From contig JAFPVA010000091.1 of NCBI GenBank assembly GCA_017413105.1, positions 1-46,829 of the forward strand: 46,829 bases of DNA, given 5' to 3'. The DNA is from Butyrivibrio sp. (GTDB lineage: Bacteria > Bacillota > Clostridia > Lachnospirales > Lachnospiraceae). The notes below the pieces were generated by a model. It was not told the origin of the DNA. It saw nothing but the letters and a program-made list of their open reading frames with translations, and did no database searches. Below are positions 1 through 8,351 of this stretch, in pieces. The translations under genes were made by a program, and so were the position numbers. The first letter of the stretch is position 1. Each line of letters opens with the position of its first letter.

Positions 1-160
1 AAAAAGTCCTTACCGACACATGTAAAAAAGTGTTTACCGAATGATGTAAAATAGAGCTTACTGCAGTATGTAAAAAACTGCTTACCGCGGGATGAAAAAA
101 CTCCTTACCATGTGATGGTAAATTCATCTTACCGCGCACAACTGATAGAAGGTCTTACTC
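1..160. repeat. Degenerate 24-bp tandem repeat, about seven copies, cut by the left edge
   Basis: The hexamer TTACCG (or TTACTG, TTACCA, TTACTC) recurs at 10, 34, 58, 82, 105, 129 and 155, so the spacing is 24, 24, 24, 24, 23, 24 and 26 bases. The unit reads roughly A-rich run, CTGCTTACCG, three variable bases, GATGT. In forward frame 1 a unit encodes about eight residues of the type K-x-C-L-P-x-D-V, but a stop at 52-54 and the one-base slip between copies 4 and 5 break any long reading frame. The copies look like a decaying minisatellite or the remains of a repeat-coding ORF. The array may continue left of the window. Confidence 0.75.
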
Positions 161-219
161 AGAAATGTGAAGGAAAGATCAGCTTTATTGAAGGAGATTG
201 TGGTTACTACTGCATCTAA
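115..219 (+). pseudogene. Possible remnant ORF downstream of the tandem repeat
   Basis: Frame 1 stays open from 55 to a TAA at 217-219 and contains an ATG at 115. It would give 34 residues beginning MVNSSYRAQL and ending GYYCI. There is no convincing ribosome-binding site, and upstream it reads straight into the tandem repeat, whose frame is interrupted by a stop at 52. I do not recognise the peptide. It is most likely the tail of a decayed repeat-containing gene, or chance. Confidence 0.2.
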
Positions 220-236
220 ATATTTTGCCAAAAAGA

Positions 237-326
237 AAAATGGAGAGGTTTTCTTTCCGCTTTGGGTCAACATGTTTGAGACATTGCATGTCGAGTTTTG
301 ACCCGGGAAAGAAACCTCTCCATTTT
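237..326 (-). terminator. Long Rho-independent terminator of typA
   Basis: Left arm 237-258 and right arm 305-326 pair over about 20 bp (TGGAGAGGTT with AACCTCTCCA at the base). Inner stems are GGGTCAA (264-270) with TTGACCC (298-304) and ACATG (270-274) with CATGT (287-291). Read on the minus strand, the hairpin is followed by a T-rich run (complement of 230-240). It lies just past the typA stop codon. Confidence 0.85.
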
Positions 327-339
327 GAATTTTAGTAAA

Positions 340-2169
340 TTACTTCTTGAAGTTTGCTCTCTTACGAAGAGTAGGATCAAGAATTCTCTTTCTGATACGA
401 AGGCTTGTAGGTGTTACCTCCAAAAGCTCGTCGGTATCGATGAATTCGATACACTGCTCGAGGGACATGATCCTAGGTGGAACAAGTCTTAAAGCTTCAT
501 CTGAAGAAGATGTACGTGTGTTGGTGAGGTGCTTTGTCTTGCAAACATTAACCTCTACGTCCTCGCTCTTTCCGCTGGTTCCGATAACCATTCCTGAGTA
601 AACCTTGTCACCGGTCTTGATGAAGAGCTGACCGCGGTCCTGAGCATTGAAGAGACCATAGGCTGTAGCTTCACCTGTCTCGAAAGCAATAACAGAACCT
701 GTCTTACGATAGCTCATATCTCCCTTGTATGGAGCATAGCCGTCAAAAATTGTATTGATGATACCGTTACCCTTTGTATCTGTCATGAACTCACCTCTGT
801 AACCGATAAGTCCACGGGAAGGAATGTTGAACTCAAGACGTGTATAACCACCGTTTCCGGCGCCCATATTTACGAGCTCACCCTTTCTCTCGCCAAGCTT
901 CTGGATAACGCTTCCGGAGAACTCATCAGGAACATCGATGTAGCACTTCTCCATAGGCTCAAGCTTGTGACCCTGCTCATCTGTGTGGTAGATAACCTCA
1001 GCCTTACTTACTGCGAACTCAAAGCCCTCACGGCGCATGGTTTCAATAAGAACTGAAAGGTGAAGCTCACCACGTCCTGAAACCTTGAAGGTCTCGGTTG
1101 TATCTGTATCTTCAACTCGAAGTGAAACGTCTGTGTTAAGCTCTCTGTAAAGTCTGTCACGAAGGTGCCTTGATGTAACATACTTACCTTCCTGACCTGC
1201 AAGAGGAGAGTCATTTACAATAAAGTTCATTGAAATTGTAGGTTCGGAAATCTTCTGGAATGGGATGGCAACCTGCTCATCAACAGAACAGAGTGTATCA
1301 CCAATCTTAAGATCCTCAATACCTGAGATGGCAACAATAGAACCGATCTTAGCCTCTGTAACCTCAACTCTTCCAAGACCGTCATACTCATAGAGCTTGC
1401 TGATCTTTGTCTTTATCTTTCTGTCAGGCTCGTGGTGGTTTACAACAACTACCTCCTGGTTAACCTTAACAACACCGTTATCAACCTTACCTACACCGAT
1501 ACGTCCAACATACTCGTTGTAGTCGATGGTGCTGATAAGTACCTGCGTGCTGGCATCAGGATCGCCAACAGGAGCAGGAATATAGTTGATGATTGTATCA
1601 AGAAGAGGCTTCATATCAGGACCCTGCTCATCAGGTGAAAGAGATGATGTGCCGGCCTTAGCTGATGCGAATACGAATGGGCAGTCAAGCTGCTTGTCAT
1701 CTGCACCAAGGTCCATAAGAAGCTCGAGAACTTCGTCGATAACCTCGTTAGGTCTTGCTTCAGGTCTGTCAATCTTATTTACACAAACAATAACAGGAAG
1801 ACCAAGATCCATAGCCTTTCCAAGAACGAACTTTGTTTGTGGCATAGGTCCTTCGAAGGCGTCAACTACAAGGATAACGCCGTTTACCATCTTAAGAACT
1901 CGCTCAACCTCGCCGCCGAAATCAGCGTGACCTGGAGTGTCGATGATATTGATCTTAATGTCCTTATATGTGATAGCTGTGTTCTTAGACATGATGGTGA
2001 TTCCACGCTCTTTTTCGATATCGCCGGAATCCATAACACGCTCAACGACCTCCTGACCTGCACGGAATACGCCGCTCTGACGAAGAAGTCCGTCTACAAG
2101 AGTGGTCTTACCATGGTCAACGTGGGCTATTATCGCAATGTTTCTAACATCATTTCTAGTTTGCTTCAT
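340..2169 (-). CDS. typA: Ribosome-associated GTPase TypA/BipA
   Basis: This is a translational GTPase of 609 residues, the usual family length. It belongs to the EF-G/LepA group, which binds ribosomes and supports 50S assembly and growth under stress or cold. The GTP-binding motifs are all present: AHVDHGKT (15-22), RGITI switch I (55-59), DTPGH (77-81) and NKID (131-134). Domain II, EF-G-like domains III and V, and the BipA-specific C-terminal domain (with the R-G-L-I-G-Y-R-G-E-F signature) follow in order. The ATG is preceded by TAAGGAGTAA at good spacing. The gene is monocistronic, with a clear promoter upstream and a strong terminator downstream. No defect was seen. Confidence 0.97.
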   Translation of the reverse strand: MKQTRNDVRNIAIIAHVDHGKTTLVDGLLRQSGVFRAGQEVVERVMDSGDIEKERGITIMSKNTAITYKDIKINIIDTPGHADFGGEVERVLKMVNGVILVVDAFEGPMPQTKFVLGKAMDLGLPVIVCVNKIDRPEARPNEVIDEVLELLMDLGADDKQLDCPFVFASAKAGTSSLSPDEQGPDMKPLLDTIINYIPAPVGDPDASTQVLISTIDYNEYVGRIGVGKVDNGVVKVNQEVVVVNHHEPDRKIKTKISKLYEYDGLGRVEVTEAKIGSIVAISGIEDLKIGDTLCSVDEQVAIPFQKISEPTISMNFIVNDSPLAGQEGKYVTSRHLRDRLYRELNTDVSLRVEDTDTTETFKVSGRGELHLSVLIETMRREGFEFAVSKAEVIYHTDEQGHKLEPMEKCYIDVPDEFSGSVIQKLGERKGELVNMGAGNGGYTRLEFNIPSRGLIGYRGEFMTDTKGNGIINTIFDGYAPYKGDMSYRKTGSVIAFETGEATAYGLFNAQDRGQLFIKTGDKVYSGMVIGTSGKSEDVEVNVCKTKHLTNTRTSSSDEALRLVPPRIMSLEQCIEFIDTDELLEVTPTSLRIRKRILDPTLRKRANFKK

Positions 2170-2222
2170 AAATTACTCCTTATTAATATGTGAAAAACCG
2201 TTTCTTATTTTCAAACTAACGT

Positions 2223-2251
2223 AGTATAGCACGCATTTTTTCTATGTTCAA
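2223..2251 (-). promoter_or_regulatory. Promoter of typA
   Basis: On the minus strand TTGAAC (complement of 2246-2251) and TATACT (complement of 2223-2228) are separated by exactly 17 bases. The expected start lies about 45 bases upstream of the typA ATG. Confidence 0.7.
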
Positions 2252-2300
2252 CGCTAAAATATATAAATAATAGAAAAGTTTTATTAGATAATTGTAAAAC

Positions 2301-2329
2301 TTGCCCTAAATTGCAGTTGTACTTATTAT
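2301..2329 (+). promoter_or_regulatory. Putative promoter of the glucosyltransferase-like gene
   Basis: TTGCCC at 2301-2306 and TATTAT at 2324-2329 are separated by 17 bases, about 68 bases before the ATG at 2398. Confidence 0.5.
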
Positions 2330-2397
2330 CATTCTGTGAGATAATTTGCGCTGCCTATATTACATGTAATTAGTAGTAATTCCGGAGGAAAATCGGC

Positions 2398-3933
2398 ATG
2401 AAGAAGGAAATTGCTTTTGATAAAAAAGATCAGTTTGTTTTTATAACTACTGTGATCTTAATGATAGTAACCCATGGATTTGCCTTCACAAATCTTATGT
2501 ATTCTCATGATTCATTGTATTTTTATGTCATTGACGGCCCCCAGAAGGTAAGTGCCGGAAGGTGGCTATACCCTGTTCTGCTGCAGATGAGGAGCATTGC
2601 TACTCCCTGGACTATGGGTGTTCTATCCACAATATTCGTGGCTCTGTCTGCGGTTATCGTATCAAGGCTCTTGGAGTTTGACAGGGTAAAGAGTCTTTGT
2701 GTATCTATTCTTTTTTCTACAAACATTGCTCTTACAGCCTTGTTTGGCACCTATATTTATGATGGAGATGCAGATTGCCTTGCGCTTTTGATGGCGTGTC
2801 TTGCAGTTTATGCCTATGAAAGATTTCCTCAAAAGAAGAACAGAAATGTGGCAATGATCTCTATCATCATGTGCCTTGCTTTATATCAGGCATACATTTG
2901 CGTGACGATAGGTCTTTTCATAATCCTTGAGATAAAAAGAGCTGCTGATGCCAAGGACATGAAAGATGTTCAGGAGACCTTCCGCCATGGAGTAAGCGAA
3001 ATCGGACTGCTCTTTCTTTCTTCAATTTTTTATATTATTACTATGCTTTTCTTTGGCATTATTTCCGGAGCCGGGCTGACTCAGGACTACAACGGCGCAG
3101 GGAATATAAGCAACCTGTCAGTTTCAAAGGTTTTACTGGCTATCCCAAATGCATACCTGTACTTTGCAAAAAGACTTATTAAACCGGCTGCTGTAAATCC
3201 CCCAATTGTACTTCTTGCAATAGCTGCCCTGCTTGTTCTTATAGTGGTTTCATTAGTTGATTACATCAAAAAGCACAGGGATTATTCAGGTTCCTTAAGG
3301 ATCATAATTCCGGGTGTCCTTATCCTGCCACTTGGGCTTAACGCAATTTCGCTTGTATCCCTTGGAACTATGCATCAGTTGATGATATATGCTTTTTGTC
3401 TGATATTTCTTTTGCCCTTTGTATTTGTTGATCTGAATAACAAAAAAGACAGTGATTACAAGAAGGGAAAAACCATTAACACGGTTGCGGTTATATCCAT
3501 TGCCATCATTGGGATATACAACTTTGCATACGCAAATGGCGCTTACACCTACAAAAAACTTGTGTATGACAACACTATTTTGCATGCGCAGCGTATTTGG
3601 GAGGATGTCAATGAAATAGACGGATATACAGAGGGACAGACCCCGGTGGTATTTGTCGGCAATTTTGCGGAATCAGCAGTTAGTTATAAGAGTCCTGTTG
3701 GTTACAAATACTATGACCTGCTTCTGGGCGGCTTTGGTACATCCATCACCTATGAGGAGAGCATACGAAGGTATTATGAAAGTATTCTTGGCCGCGAAAT
3801 GGTTATTGAGCTTGGGGATAAAAATGCTGCTTATTATTCAGAGGCTAAAGATATGTCGGTTTATCCTGCAGAAGGGTATTGCAATCTTGTTGGAGATACG
3901 GTGGTAATAAAAATGTCACAGTTTGAGCAATAA
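2398..3933 (+). CDS. Polytopic membrane protein, glucosyltransferase (GtrII-like) family
   Basis: The 511-residue protein has about ten hydrophobic segments, beginning near residues 13-31. After the first segment comes a short loop with H-D-S and then G-R-W-L-Y-P, and near residue 120 there is Y-D-G-D-A-D. This arrangement fits the Glucos_trans_II family, GtrII-like enzymes that move glucose from a lipid-linked donor onto surface glycans on the outer face of the membrane. The C-terminal 120 residues form a hydrophilic, probably extracytoplasmic domain. The ATG follows GGAGGAAAA. The gene stands alone between its own promoter and a strong terminator. The family call rests on topology and a few motifs, so the substrate is unknown. 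Confidence 0.7.
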   Translation: MKKEIAFDKKDQFVFITTVILMIVTHGFAFTNLMYSHDSLYFYVIDGPQKVSAGRWLYPVLLQMRSIATPWTMGVLSTIFVALSAVIVSRLLEFDRVKSLCVSILFSTNIALTALFGTYIYDGDADCLALLMACLAVYAYERFPQKKNRNVAMISIIMCLALYQAYICVTIGLFIILEIKRAADAKDMKDVQETFRHGVSEIGLLFLSSIFYIITMLFFGIISGAGLTQDYNGAGNISNLSVSKVLLAIPNAYLYFAKRLIKPAAVNPPIVLLAIAALLVLIVVSLVDYIKKHRDYSGSLRIIIPGVLILPLGLNAISLVSLGTMHQLMIYAFCLIFLLPFVFVDLNNKKDSDYKKGKTINTVAVISIAIIGIYNFAYANGAYTYKKLVYDNTILHAQRIWEDVNEIDGYTEGQTPVVFVGNFAESAVSYKSPVGYKYYDLLLGGFGTSITYEESIRRYYESILGREMVIELGDKNAAYYSEAKDMSVYPAEGYCNLVGDTVVIKMSQFEQ

Positions 3934-3937
3934 ATTA

Positions 3938-3981
3938 AAAGCTGTAGTATACGCTAGAAATGCGTACGCTGCAGCTTTTTT
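3938..3981 (+). terminator. Rho-independent terminator
   Basis: A 17-bp stem (AAAGCTGTAGTATACGC with GCGTACGCTGCAGCTTT, two G-U pairs) encloses a 7-base loop and ends in six T. It lies directly after the stop codon at 3931-3933. Confidence 0.92.
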
Positions 3982-4031
3982 GCCAGAAGGTGATATGATG
4001 TATAAGAAGTGCTTCAAATACCGATAAATCC

Positions 4032-4060
4032 TTGATTTGTCGCCTCTTATGGCATATAAT
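4032..4060 (+). promoter_or_regulatory. Promoter of tldD-tldE
   Basis: TTGATT at 4032-4037 and a perfect TATAAT at 4055-4060 are separated by 17 bases. The start should lie near 4067, immediately before a hairpin (ATTGTGTGC 4069-4077 with GCGCACAAT 4087-4095) that would cap the 5' end of the mRNA and may protect it from decay. Confidence 0.75.
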
Positions 4061-4123
4061 TAGCGGTGATTGTGTGCATTAAAGTGGCGCACAATTAAAG
4101 GAAAAAGAAAGGGGATAGTAAAT

Positions 4124-5557
4124 ATGAAAGCAAAGTTTTCGCCATATTTAAGCGGAATCGCAGATGGAATAAAAGAGCTGATCTCTGAACTCAGAAAGAG
4201 CTACGACTATGTCAGCGTTCTTTCCACCGATTCTGTGGGCTTTTCTGTAAACGTTTCACAGCGTTCCAAGTCCATCCAGGGCAAAACAATGATGACAGAG
4301 AGGGGAAATGTTGTCAGGGTTTACAAGGATGGTCTTTACAGCGAGTATGCATTCAATCTTTTTGATCCTTCCAGGGCAAAAGAGACAGCTGAGAAGATCA
4401 AGGGAATTCTTGATTCACAACTTGCAGTGATCAAGGCTACAGACACAAAAATTTATGACACAAAGAAGCTCTCAGATGAGAAGCAGGAGCTCTTTGTGGA
4501 GATGGAGTGCAGGACAGTTCCTGAGGAGACTGACCTTAGTGCACTCGTTGATAAGTTCCAGAAGATAAGCGATGAAGGAGCTTCTTTTTCCGAAGAAGTT
4601 CTTGAGTGCATGGTGGGCGGAAGATCAACACACATCTGCAAGATGTTCCTTACAGAGAACAAGGACCTTCGCCAGAGCTATGTGGTTTCTGATGGTCATG
4701 TTTACATGATGGGCGCCCGCGGAGAGAAGCAGGATACAGCCTTCGGCGGCGTATCTGACAGAGAGGGTCCGGATATTTTTGACGAGTTCTCAGAGACTGT
4801 TAAGACAGTGTTCAAGGATCTTCAGGACAACCTTGGATCCACACATATTGAGCCGGGTGAGTATGAGGTCATCACTACACCTGAGGTTTCAGGACTTATT
4901 GCCCATGAGGCCTTTGGTCATGGCGTAGAGATGGATATGTTCGTTAAAAACAGAGCGCTCGGCGCAGAGTACATCGACAAGCGCGTAGGTTCTGACCTGG
5001 TTACAATGCATGAGGGCGCAACCGTAGTTAAGGACGCTTCCAGCTATGCCTTCGACGATGAGGGAACTCTTGCCGGAGATGTTATCGAGATTCAGAACGG
5101 TATCCTTAAGACCGGTGTATGCGATGCTCTTGCAGCTCTTCGCCTTGGCTGCGAGCCAACAGGAAACGGTAAGCGTGAGAACTTCGAGCACAAGGCTTAC
5201 ACAAGAATGACTAACACCATGTTTGATCCGGGAACATCCACCAAGGAAGAGATGATCGCTTCAGTGAAGAAGGGATATCTTTTGTCCGGGTTCTTCTCAG
5301 GAATGGAGGATCCTAAGCATTGGGGAATCCAGTGCATTATCGCAAGAGGCTACGAGATCATCGACGGAAAGCTTACAGGCAAGGTGGTTTCTCCTGTTGT
5401 CATGACCGGATATGTGCCGGATCTTCTGGGTTCAATATCCATGGCAAGTACAGACTATGTTTCTTACGGCACAGGAATGTGCGGAAAGGGTCACAAGGAG
5501 TGGGTCAAGACCGTTGACGGAGGCCCATATCTTAAGGCTGTTGCCAGACTGGGATAA
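4124..5557 (+). CDS. tldD: TldD family metalloprotease subunit
   Basis: This is a TldD/PmbA family protein of 477 residues. TldD and TldE form a heterodimer in which TldD carries the zinc site and cleaves unfolded peptides; the pair is known for processing microcin B17 and CcdA. The HExxxH zinc motif is intact as H-E-A-F-G-H at residues 261-266, and the C-terminal glycine-rich region is complete. I chose the ATG at 4124 because AAAGAAAGGGG lies about 10 bases upstream. A TTG 54 bases earlier would fall inside the 5' hairpin at the predicted mRNA start. The stop is 15 bases before tldE, so the two are cotranscribed. No precursor peptide is visible nearby. Confidence 0.92.
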   Translation: MKAKFSPYLSGIADGIKELISELRKSYDYVSVLSTDSVGFSVNVSQRSKSIQGKTMMTERGNVVRVYKDGLYSEYAFNLFDPSRAKETAEKIKGILDSQLAVIKATDTKIYDTKKLSDEKQELFVEMECRTVPEETDLSALVDKFQKISDEGASFSEEVLECMVGGRSTHICKMFLTENKDLRQSYVVSDGHVYMMGARGEKQDTAFGGVSDREGPDIFDEFSETVKTVFKDLQDNLGSTHIEPGEYEVITTPEVSGLIAHEAFGHGVEMDMFVKNRALGAEYIDKRVGSDLVTMHEGATVVKDASSYAFDDEGTLAGDVIEIQNGILKTGVCDALAALRLGCEPTGNGKRENFEHKAYTRMTNTMFDPGTSTKEEMIASVKKGYLLSGFFSGMEDPKHWGIQCIIARGYEIIDGKLTGKVVSPVVMTGYVPDLLGSISMASTDYVSYGTGMCGKGHKEWVKTVDGGPYLKAVARLG

Positions 5558-5572
5558 TTGGGAGGAAAAAAG

Positions 5573-6847
5573 ATGACTGAAAAGATAATTGAACTATTGA
5601 AAAACTCAGGCGCTGATGCTTGGGAAGTTGTAGATAAAGTTATAGAGGCCTGGGAGTTCTACTTCATCGGCCACAAGCTTGACCAGAACAGAGTAAGAGA
5701 TGTTGAACATATAAGTGTAAAAGTTTACAGAAAGCTTGAGGACGGCAAGTTCCTTGGAAGCGCTTCTGAGGAGATTTCTCCTACAGCTTCAGAGGACGAG
5801 GCAAAGAAGATCATTGATGCGCTCTATGAGAGAGCTTCTTTTGTAAAGAATCCTTATTACGAGATTAACAGCAAAAATGCTGAGCTTAAGAGCCAGGACT
5901 TTGAGCCAAAGAAAGTGGCTCAGGACTTCATTGAGGCTCTGAGTGAAGTGTCTGAGACTACTACTGAGTACATCAACTCTTATGAGATTTTTGCGGAGAA
6001 GATCACAAAGCGCTTTGTTAATTCAAATGGCGTGGACATGACTGTAACTTACCCAAGTTCAACTGTTGAAGTTGTAGTTAATGCCAAGAACGAGAAGCAC
6101 GAGATTGAGCTCTACAATATGTACACTTCAGGAACCTGCGATAAAGAGGCTCTGAAGAAGGAGATAGCTCTTTCTCTCAAATATGGTAAGGACAGACTGA
6201 ACACAGTTCCTACTCCTGCAATCAAGAAGGCTCCACTGGTTCTTTCAACCAATGATTCTGTCAAGATTGGCGAGTGGGCAGCAGCTAAGATGGCAGCAGC
6301 ACTTGTTTTCAGAAAGATGTCCAATTTCGAGATCGGCAAGCCTATCTGCAGTGAAGTTAAGGGTGACACTATAACTCTTAAATCGGTAAAAGAGCTGCCT
6401 AATTCCTCCATGAATATTGGCATGGACGGCGAGGGAAGCATAGTTCGCGACATGGATATCATTAGAGATAATGTTCCTCAGAACTATTGGGGCGACTGCA
6501 TGTTCAGCTACTACCTCGGAATCAAGGATTCTTTCTCACCTAACAACTACGTGCTTGAAGGTGGAAAGAACTCCGAAGAGGAACTCAGGCAGGGCACATT
6601 CCTTGAGGTTGTTGAGTTCTCTGATTTCAGCGTTGACCAGATCACAGGCGACATCGCAGGCGAGATTCGTCTTGGATACTGGCACGAAGGTGAAAAGGTG
6701 ACTGTTGTTTCCGGTGGTTCTGTATCCGGAAGCCTTCCTGAGCTTATTAAGGACATCCGCTTCTCCAAGGAACAGAAACAGTACGACTACGCTGTGATTC
6801 CTGCGGCTATCAGAATTGCAGATGTAACAATCGCCGGCGTGGAGTAA
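5573..6847 (+). CDS. tldE: TldE/PmbA family protein, partner of TldD
   Basis: This 424-residue TldD/PmbA family paralogue lacks the HExxxH zinc motif seen in the upstream gene, as expected for the non-catalytic TldE/PmbA partner that shapes the peptide tunnel of the heterodimer. The N-terminal alpha/beta domain and the C-terminal beta-rich domain (glycine-rich V-V-S-G-G-S-V-S-G-S near residue 383) are both present. The ATG at 5573 follows TTGGGAGGAAAAAAG; a TTG within that ribosome site is an unlikely start. It is the second gene of a two-gene operon. The role is inferred from the pair; the natural substrate in this organism is unknown. Confidence 0.88.
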   Translation: MTEKIIELLKNSGADAWEVVDKVIEAWEFYFIGHKLDQNRVRDVEHISVKVYRKLEDGKFLGSASEEISPTASEDEAKKIIDALYERASFVKNPYYEINSKNAELKSQDFEPKKVAQDFIEALSEVSETTTEYINSYEIFAEKITKRFVNSNGVDMTVTYPSSTVEVVVNAKNEKHEIELYNMYTSGTCDKEALKKEIALSLKYGKDRLNTVPTPAIKKAPLVLSTNDSVKIGEWAAAKMAAALVFRKMSNFEIGKPICSEVKGDTITLKSVKELPNSSMNIGMDGEGSIVRDMDIIRDNVPQNYWGDCMFSYYLGIKDSFSPNNYVLEGGKNSEEELRQGTFLEVVEFSDFSVDQITGDIAGEIRLGYWHEGEKVTVVSGGSVSGSLPELIKDIRFSKEQKQYDYAVIPAAIRIADVTIAGVE

Positions 6848-6932
6848 GGCTTGGAGCTTGATTCATTGTAATTGACGCGCGAATCCGGCTTCGATATTTC
6901 GTGCTGACATTATGGGAAAAAGTGCAATCGTA

Positions 6933-6962
6933 TTGACAGGAACTTGACATAGGTTGTACTAT
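6933..6962 (+). promoter_or_regulatory. Promoter of the lysine riboswitch-dapA transcript
   Basis: A consensus TTGACA at 6933-6938 is followed after 18 bases by TACTAT at 6957-6962. A second TTGACA at 6944-6949 lacks a well-spaced -10. The start would lie near 6970, just before the riboswitch. Confidence 0.6.
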
Positions 6963-6984
6963 TTATAAAACAACATAAGACATT

Positions 6985-7150
6985 AGATAGAGGTTGCGTA
7001 TTTAATGAGTAATTTCGCAGATGTGGCAGGCACAGATGAAGCGGGATGAAAGGTGAATATGCCGAAAGGTTTGACTACCTGAGGGTCAGATGCTTGGGCA
7101 TGCAGTTAAGAACTGTATGACTGTCATCGCAAGATGGGGCGCTATCAAGA
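6985..7150 (+). ncRNA. Lysine riboswitch (L box)
   Basis: The leader carries the L-box hallmarks: AGATAGAGGTTGCG at the 5' side, ATTTAATGAGTA, AAGGTGAATATGCCGAAAGG, a central T-G-G-G-C-A arm, and a closing strand in which CTATC (7142-7146) pairs with GATAG (6986-6990) to form P1. L-box RNAs bind lysine and shut off downstream lysine biosynthesis or transport genes. The downstream gene is dapA, which fits. Confidence 0.9.
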
Positions 7151-7188
7151 TTCATTCTTACTTGAATTGTATTTGAATGGATATTTTT

Positions 7189-7218
7189 ACGGCTCATCAG
7201 AATTTTCTGTTGAGCCGT
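7189..7218 (+). terminator. Probable expression-platform terminator of the lysine riboswitch
   Basis: ACGGCTCA (7189-7196) pairs with TGAGCCGT (7211-7218), with an inner CAG/CTG step. The tail is only weakly T-rich (TAATTATTTA). It sits between the aptamer and the dapA ribosome site, where a lysine-dependent terminator is expected. Confidence 0.65.
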
Positions 7219-7271
7219 TAATTATTTATGGCGTGACGGATCTTTATCGGATTATTTTTAAGGAGGAAATC

Positions 7272-8156
7272 ATGGCAATTTTTAAGGGAGCAGGCGTTGC
7301 GATTGCAACTCCATTCAAGGAGAACGGGGAAGTTAATTACGAAGAGTTTGAACGTCTCATCGAATTTCAGATTGAGAACGGAACAGACGCCATAATAGTT
7401 TGCGGAACAACAGGTGAAGCAGCTACCATGTCAGAAAAAGAGCACATGGAAGTCGTAAAGTTCTGCATTGACAAGGTTAACAAGAGAATACCTGTTATCG
7501 CAGGTACAGGTTCCAACTGCACGCAGACAGCAATCGAGCTTTCAAAGCTTGCGGAGGAGTATGGAGCTGATGCGGTTCTTCAGGTAACTCCATATTATAA
7601 CAAGGCTACACAGGAAGGTTTGTGCGCACACTTCGGAGCTGTTGCAGATGCCATCAATATCCCGATCATTCTTTACAATGTTCCCAGCAGAACAGGCTGC
7701 AACATTCTTCCTGAGACTGTTGTTAAGCTTTGCCGTGAGAAAAAGAATATTGTAGGAATCAAGGATGCTACCGGAAATATAGCTCAGACATCTAGAATGA
7801 TGCAGCTTGCAGAAGGATGCGTTGATCTCTATTCCGGAAATGACGATGAGATCGTACCTATAATGTCTCTTGGCGGACTTGGAGTTATTTCAGTTCTTTC
7901 AAATGTTGCGCCAAAGCAGACTCACGATATCTGTCAGAAGTGTCTAGATGGCGATTTTACTGCTGCAAGGGCACTTCAGTTCAAGGCAATTCCGCTTGTG
8001 AAGGCTCTTTTCTCAGAGGTTAATCCGATCCCTGTAAAGAGTGCGCTTAAGATGATTGGATTTGAGGCCGGCCCACTTCGCCTTCCTCTTACAGAGATGG
8101 AGGATGCTCACAAGGCTGTACTTCAGGATGAAATGAAGAAATACGGATTGATCTGA
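7272..8156 (+). CDS. dapA: 4-hydroxy-tetrahydrodipicolinate synthase
   Basis: DapA condenses pyruvate with L-aspartate semialdehyde, the first committed step to diaminopimelate (cell wall) and lysine. The protein has 294 residues, typical for the family, with a TIM-barrel fold. Key residues are visible: the G-T-T-G-E motif at 45-49, Tyr135 in Y-N-V-P-S-R-T-G, and the Schiff-base Lys164 in G-I-K-D-A-T-G. The ATG at 7272 follows TTAAGGAGGAAATC; an upstream in-frame ATG at 7134 lies inside the riboswitch and is not used. The L box indicates repression by lysine. dapB follows after a structured 195-base gap. Confidence 0.97.
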   Translation: MAIFKGAGVAIATPFKENGEVNYEEFERLIEFQIENGTDAIIVCGTTGEAATMSEKEHMEVVKFCIDKVNKRIPVIAGTGSNCTQTAIELSKLAEEYGADAVLQVTPYYNKATQEGLCAHFGAVADAINIPIILYNVPSRTGCNILPETVVKLCREKKNIVGIKDATGNIAQTSRMMQLAEGCVDLYSGNDDEIVPIMSLGGLGVISVLSNVAPKQTHDICQKCLDGDFTAARALQFKAIPLVKALFSEVNPIPVKSALKMIGFEAGPLRLPLTEMEDAHKAVLQDEMKKYGLI

Positions 8157-8171
8157 GGATTATGAGAGCGC

Positions 8172-8326
8172 GATGCACGGAATAATCCGTGGCATCATAT
8201 AATGAAAATTTACGAAGCTCGCAGTACTTGCGGGCTTCTGTCATAAAGAGATATATAGTCCGCCGCCAGGAACTAATGTTAGAATAAATCGGCAGTATCT
8301 TTTGATAATAGGCACTGATGGCGGCG
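8172..8326 (+). other. Three consecutive hairpins between dapA and dapB
   Basis: Three potential stems follow each other: 8172-8196 (GATGCACGGA with TCCGTGGCATC, one bulge), 8214-8238 (GAAGCTCGCA with TGCGGGCTTC, one G-U pair) and an outer stem of CGCCGCCA (8261-8268) with TGGCGGCG (8319-8326). None has a T tract, so they look like mRNA-processing or stability structures, not terminators. The last ends just before the dapB ribosome site. Confidence 0.45.
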
Positions 8327-8351
8327 AGAAAAGCAGATAAGGAGAGCGAAA

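Noticed and set aside
1-160. CRISPR array
   Set aside because: The repeats are contiguous, degenerate 24-base units without unique spacers, and no cas genes are present.
3995-4027. Ten-residue ORF (MMYKKCFKYR) with AGAAGG upstream, near tldD, as a possible TldD/E peptide substrate
   Set aside because: It lies before the tldD promoter (TATAAT at 4055) and after a terminator, so it would not be in the tldD mRNA; the length is also within chance expectation.
7134-7271. Longer dapA beginning at an upstream in-frame ATG
   Set aside because: That start lies in the lysine riboswitch and its terminator; the ATG at 7272 has a near-perfect ribosome site and the family-typical N-terminus.
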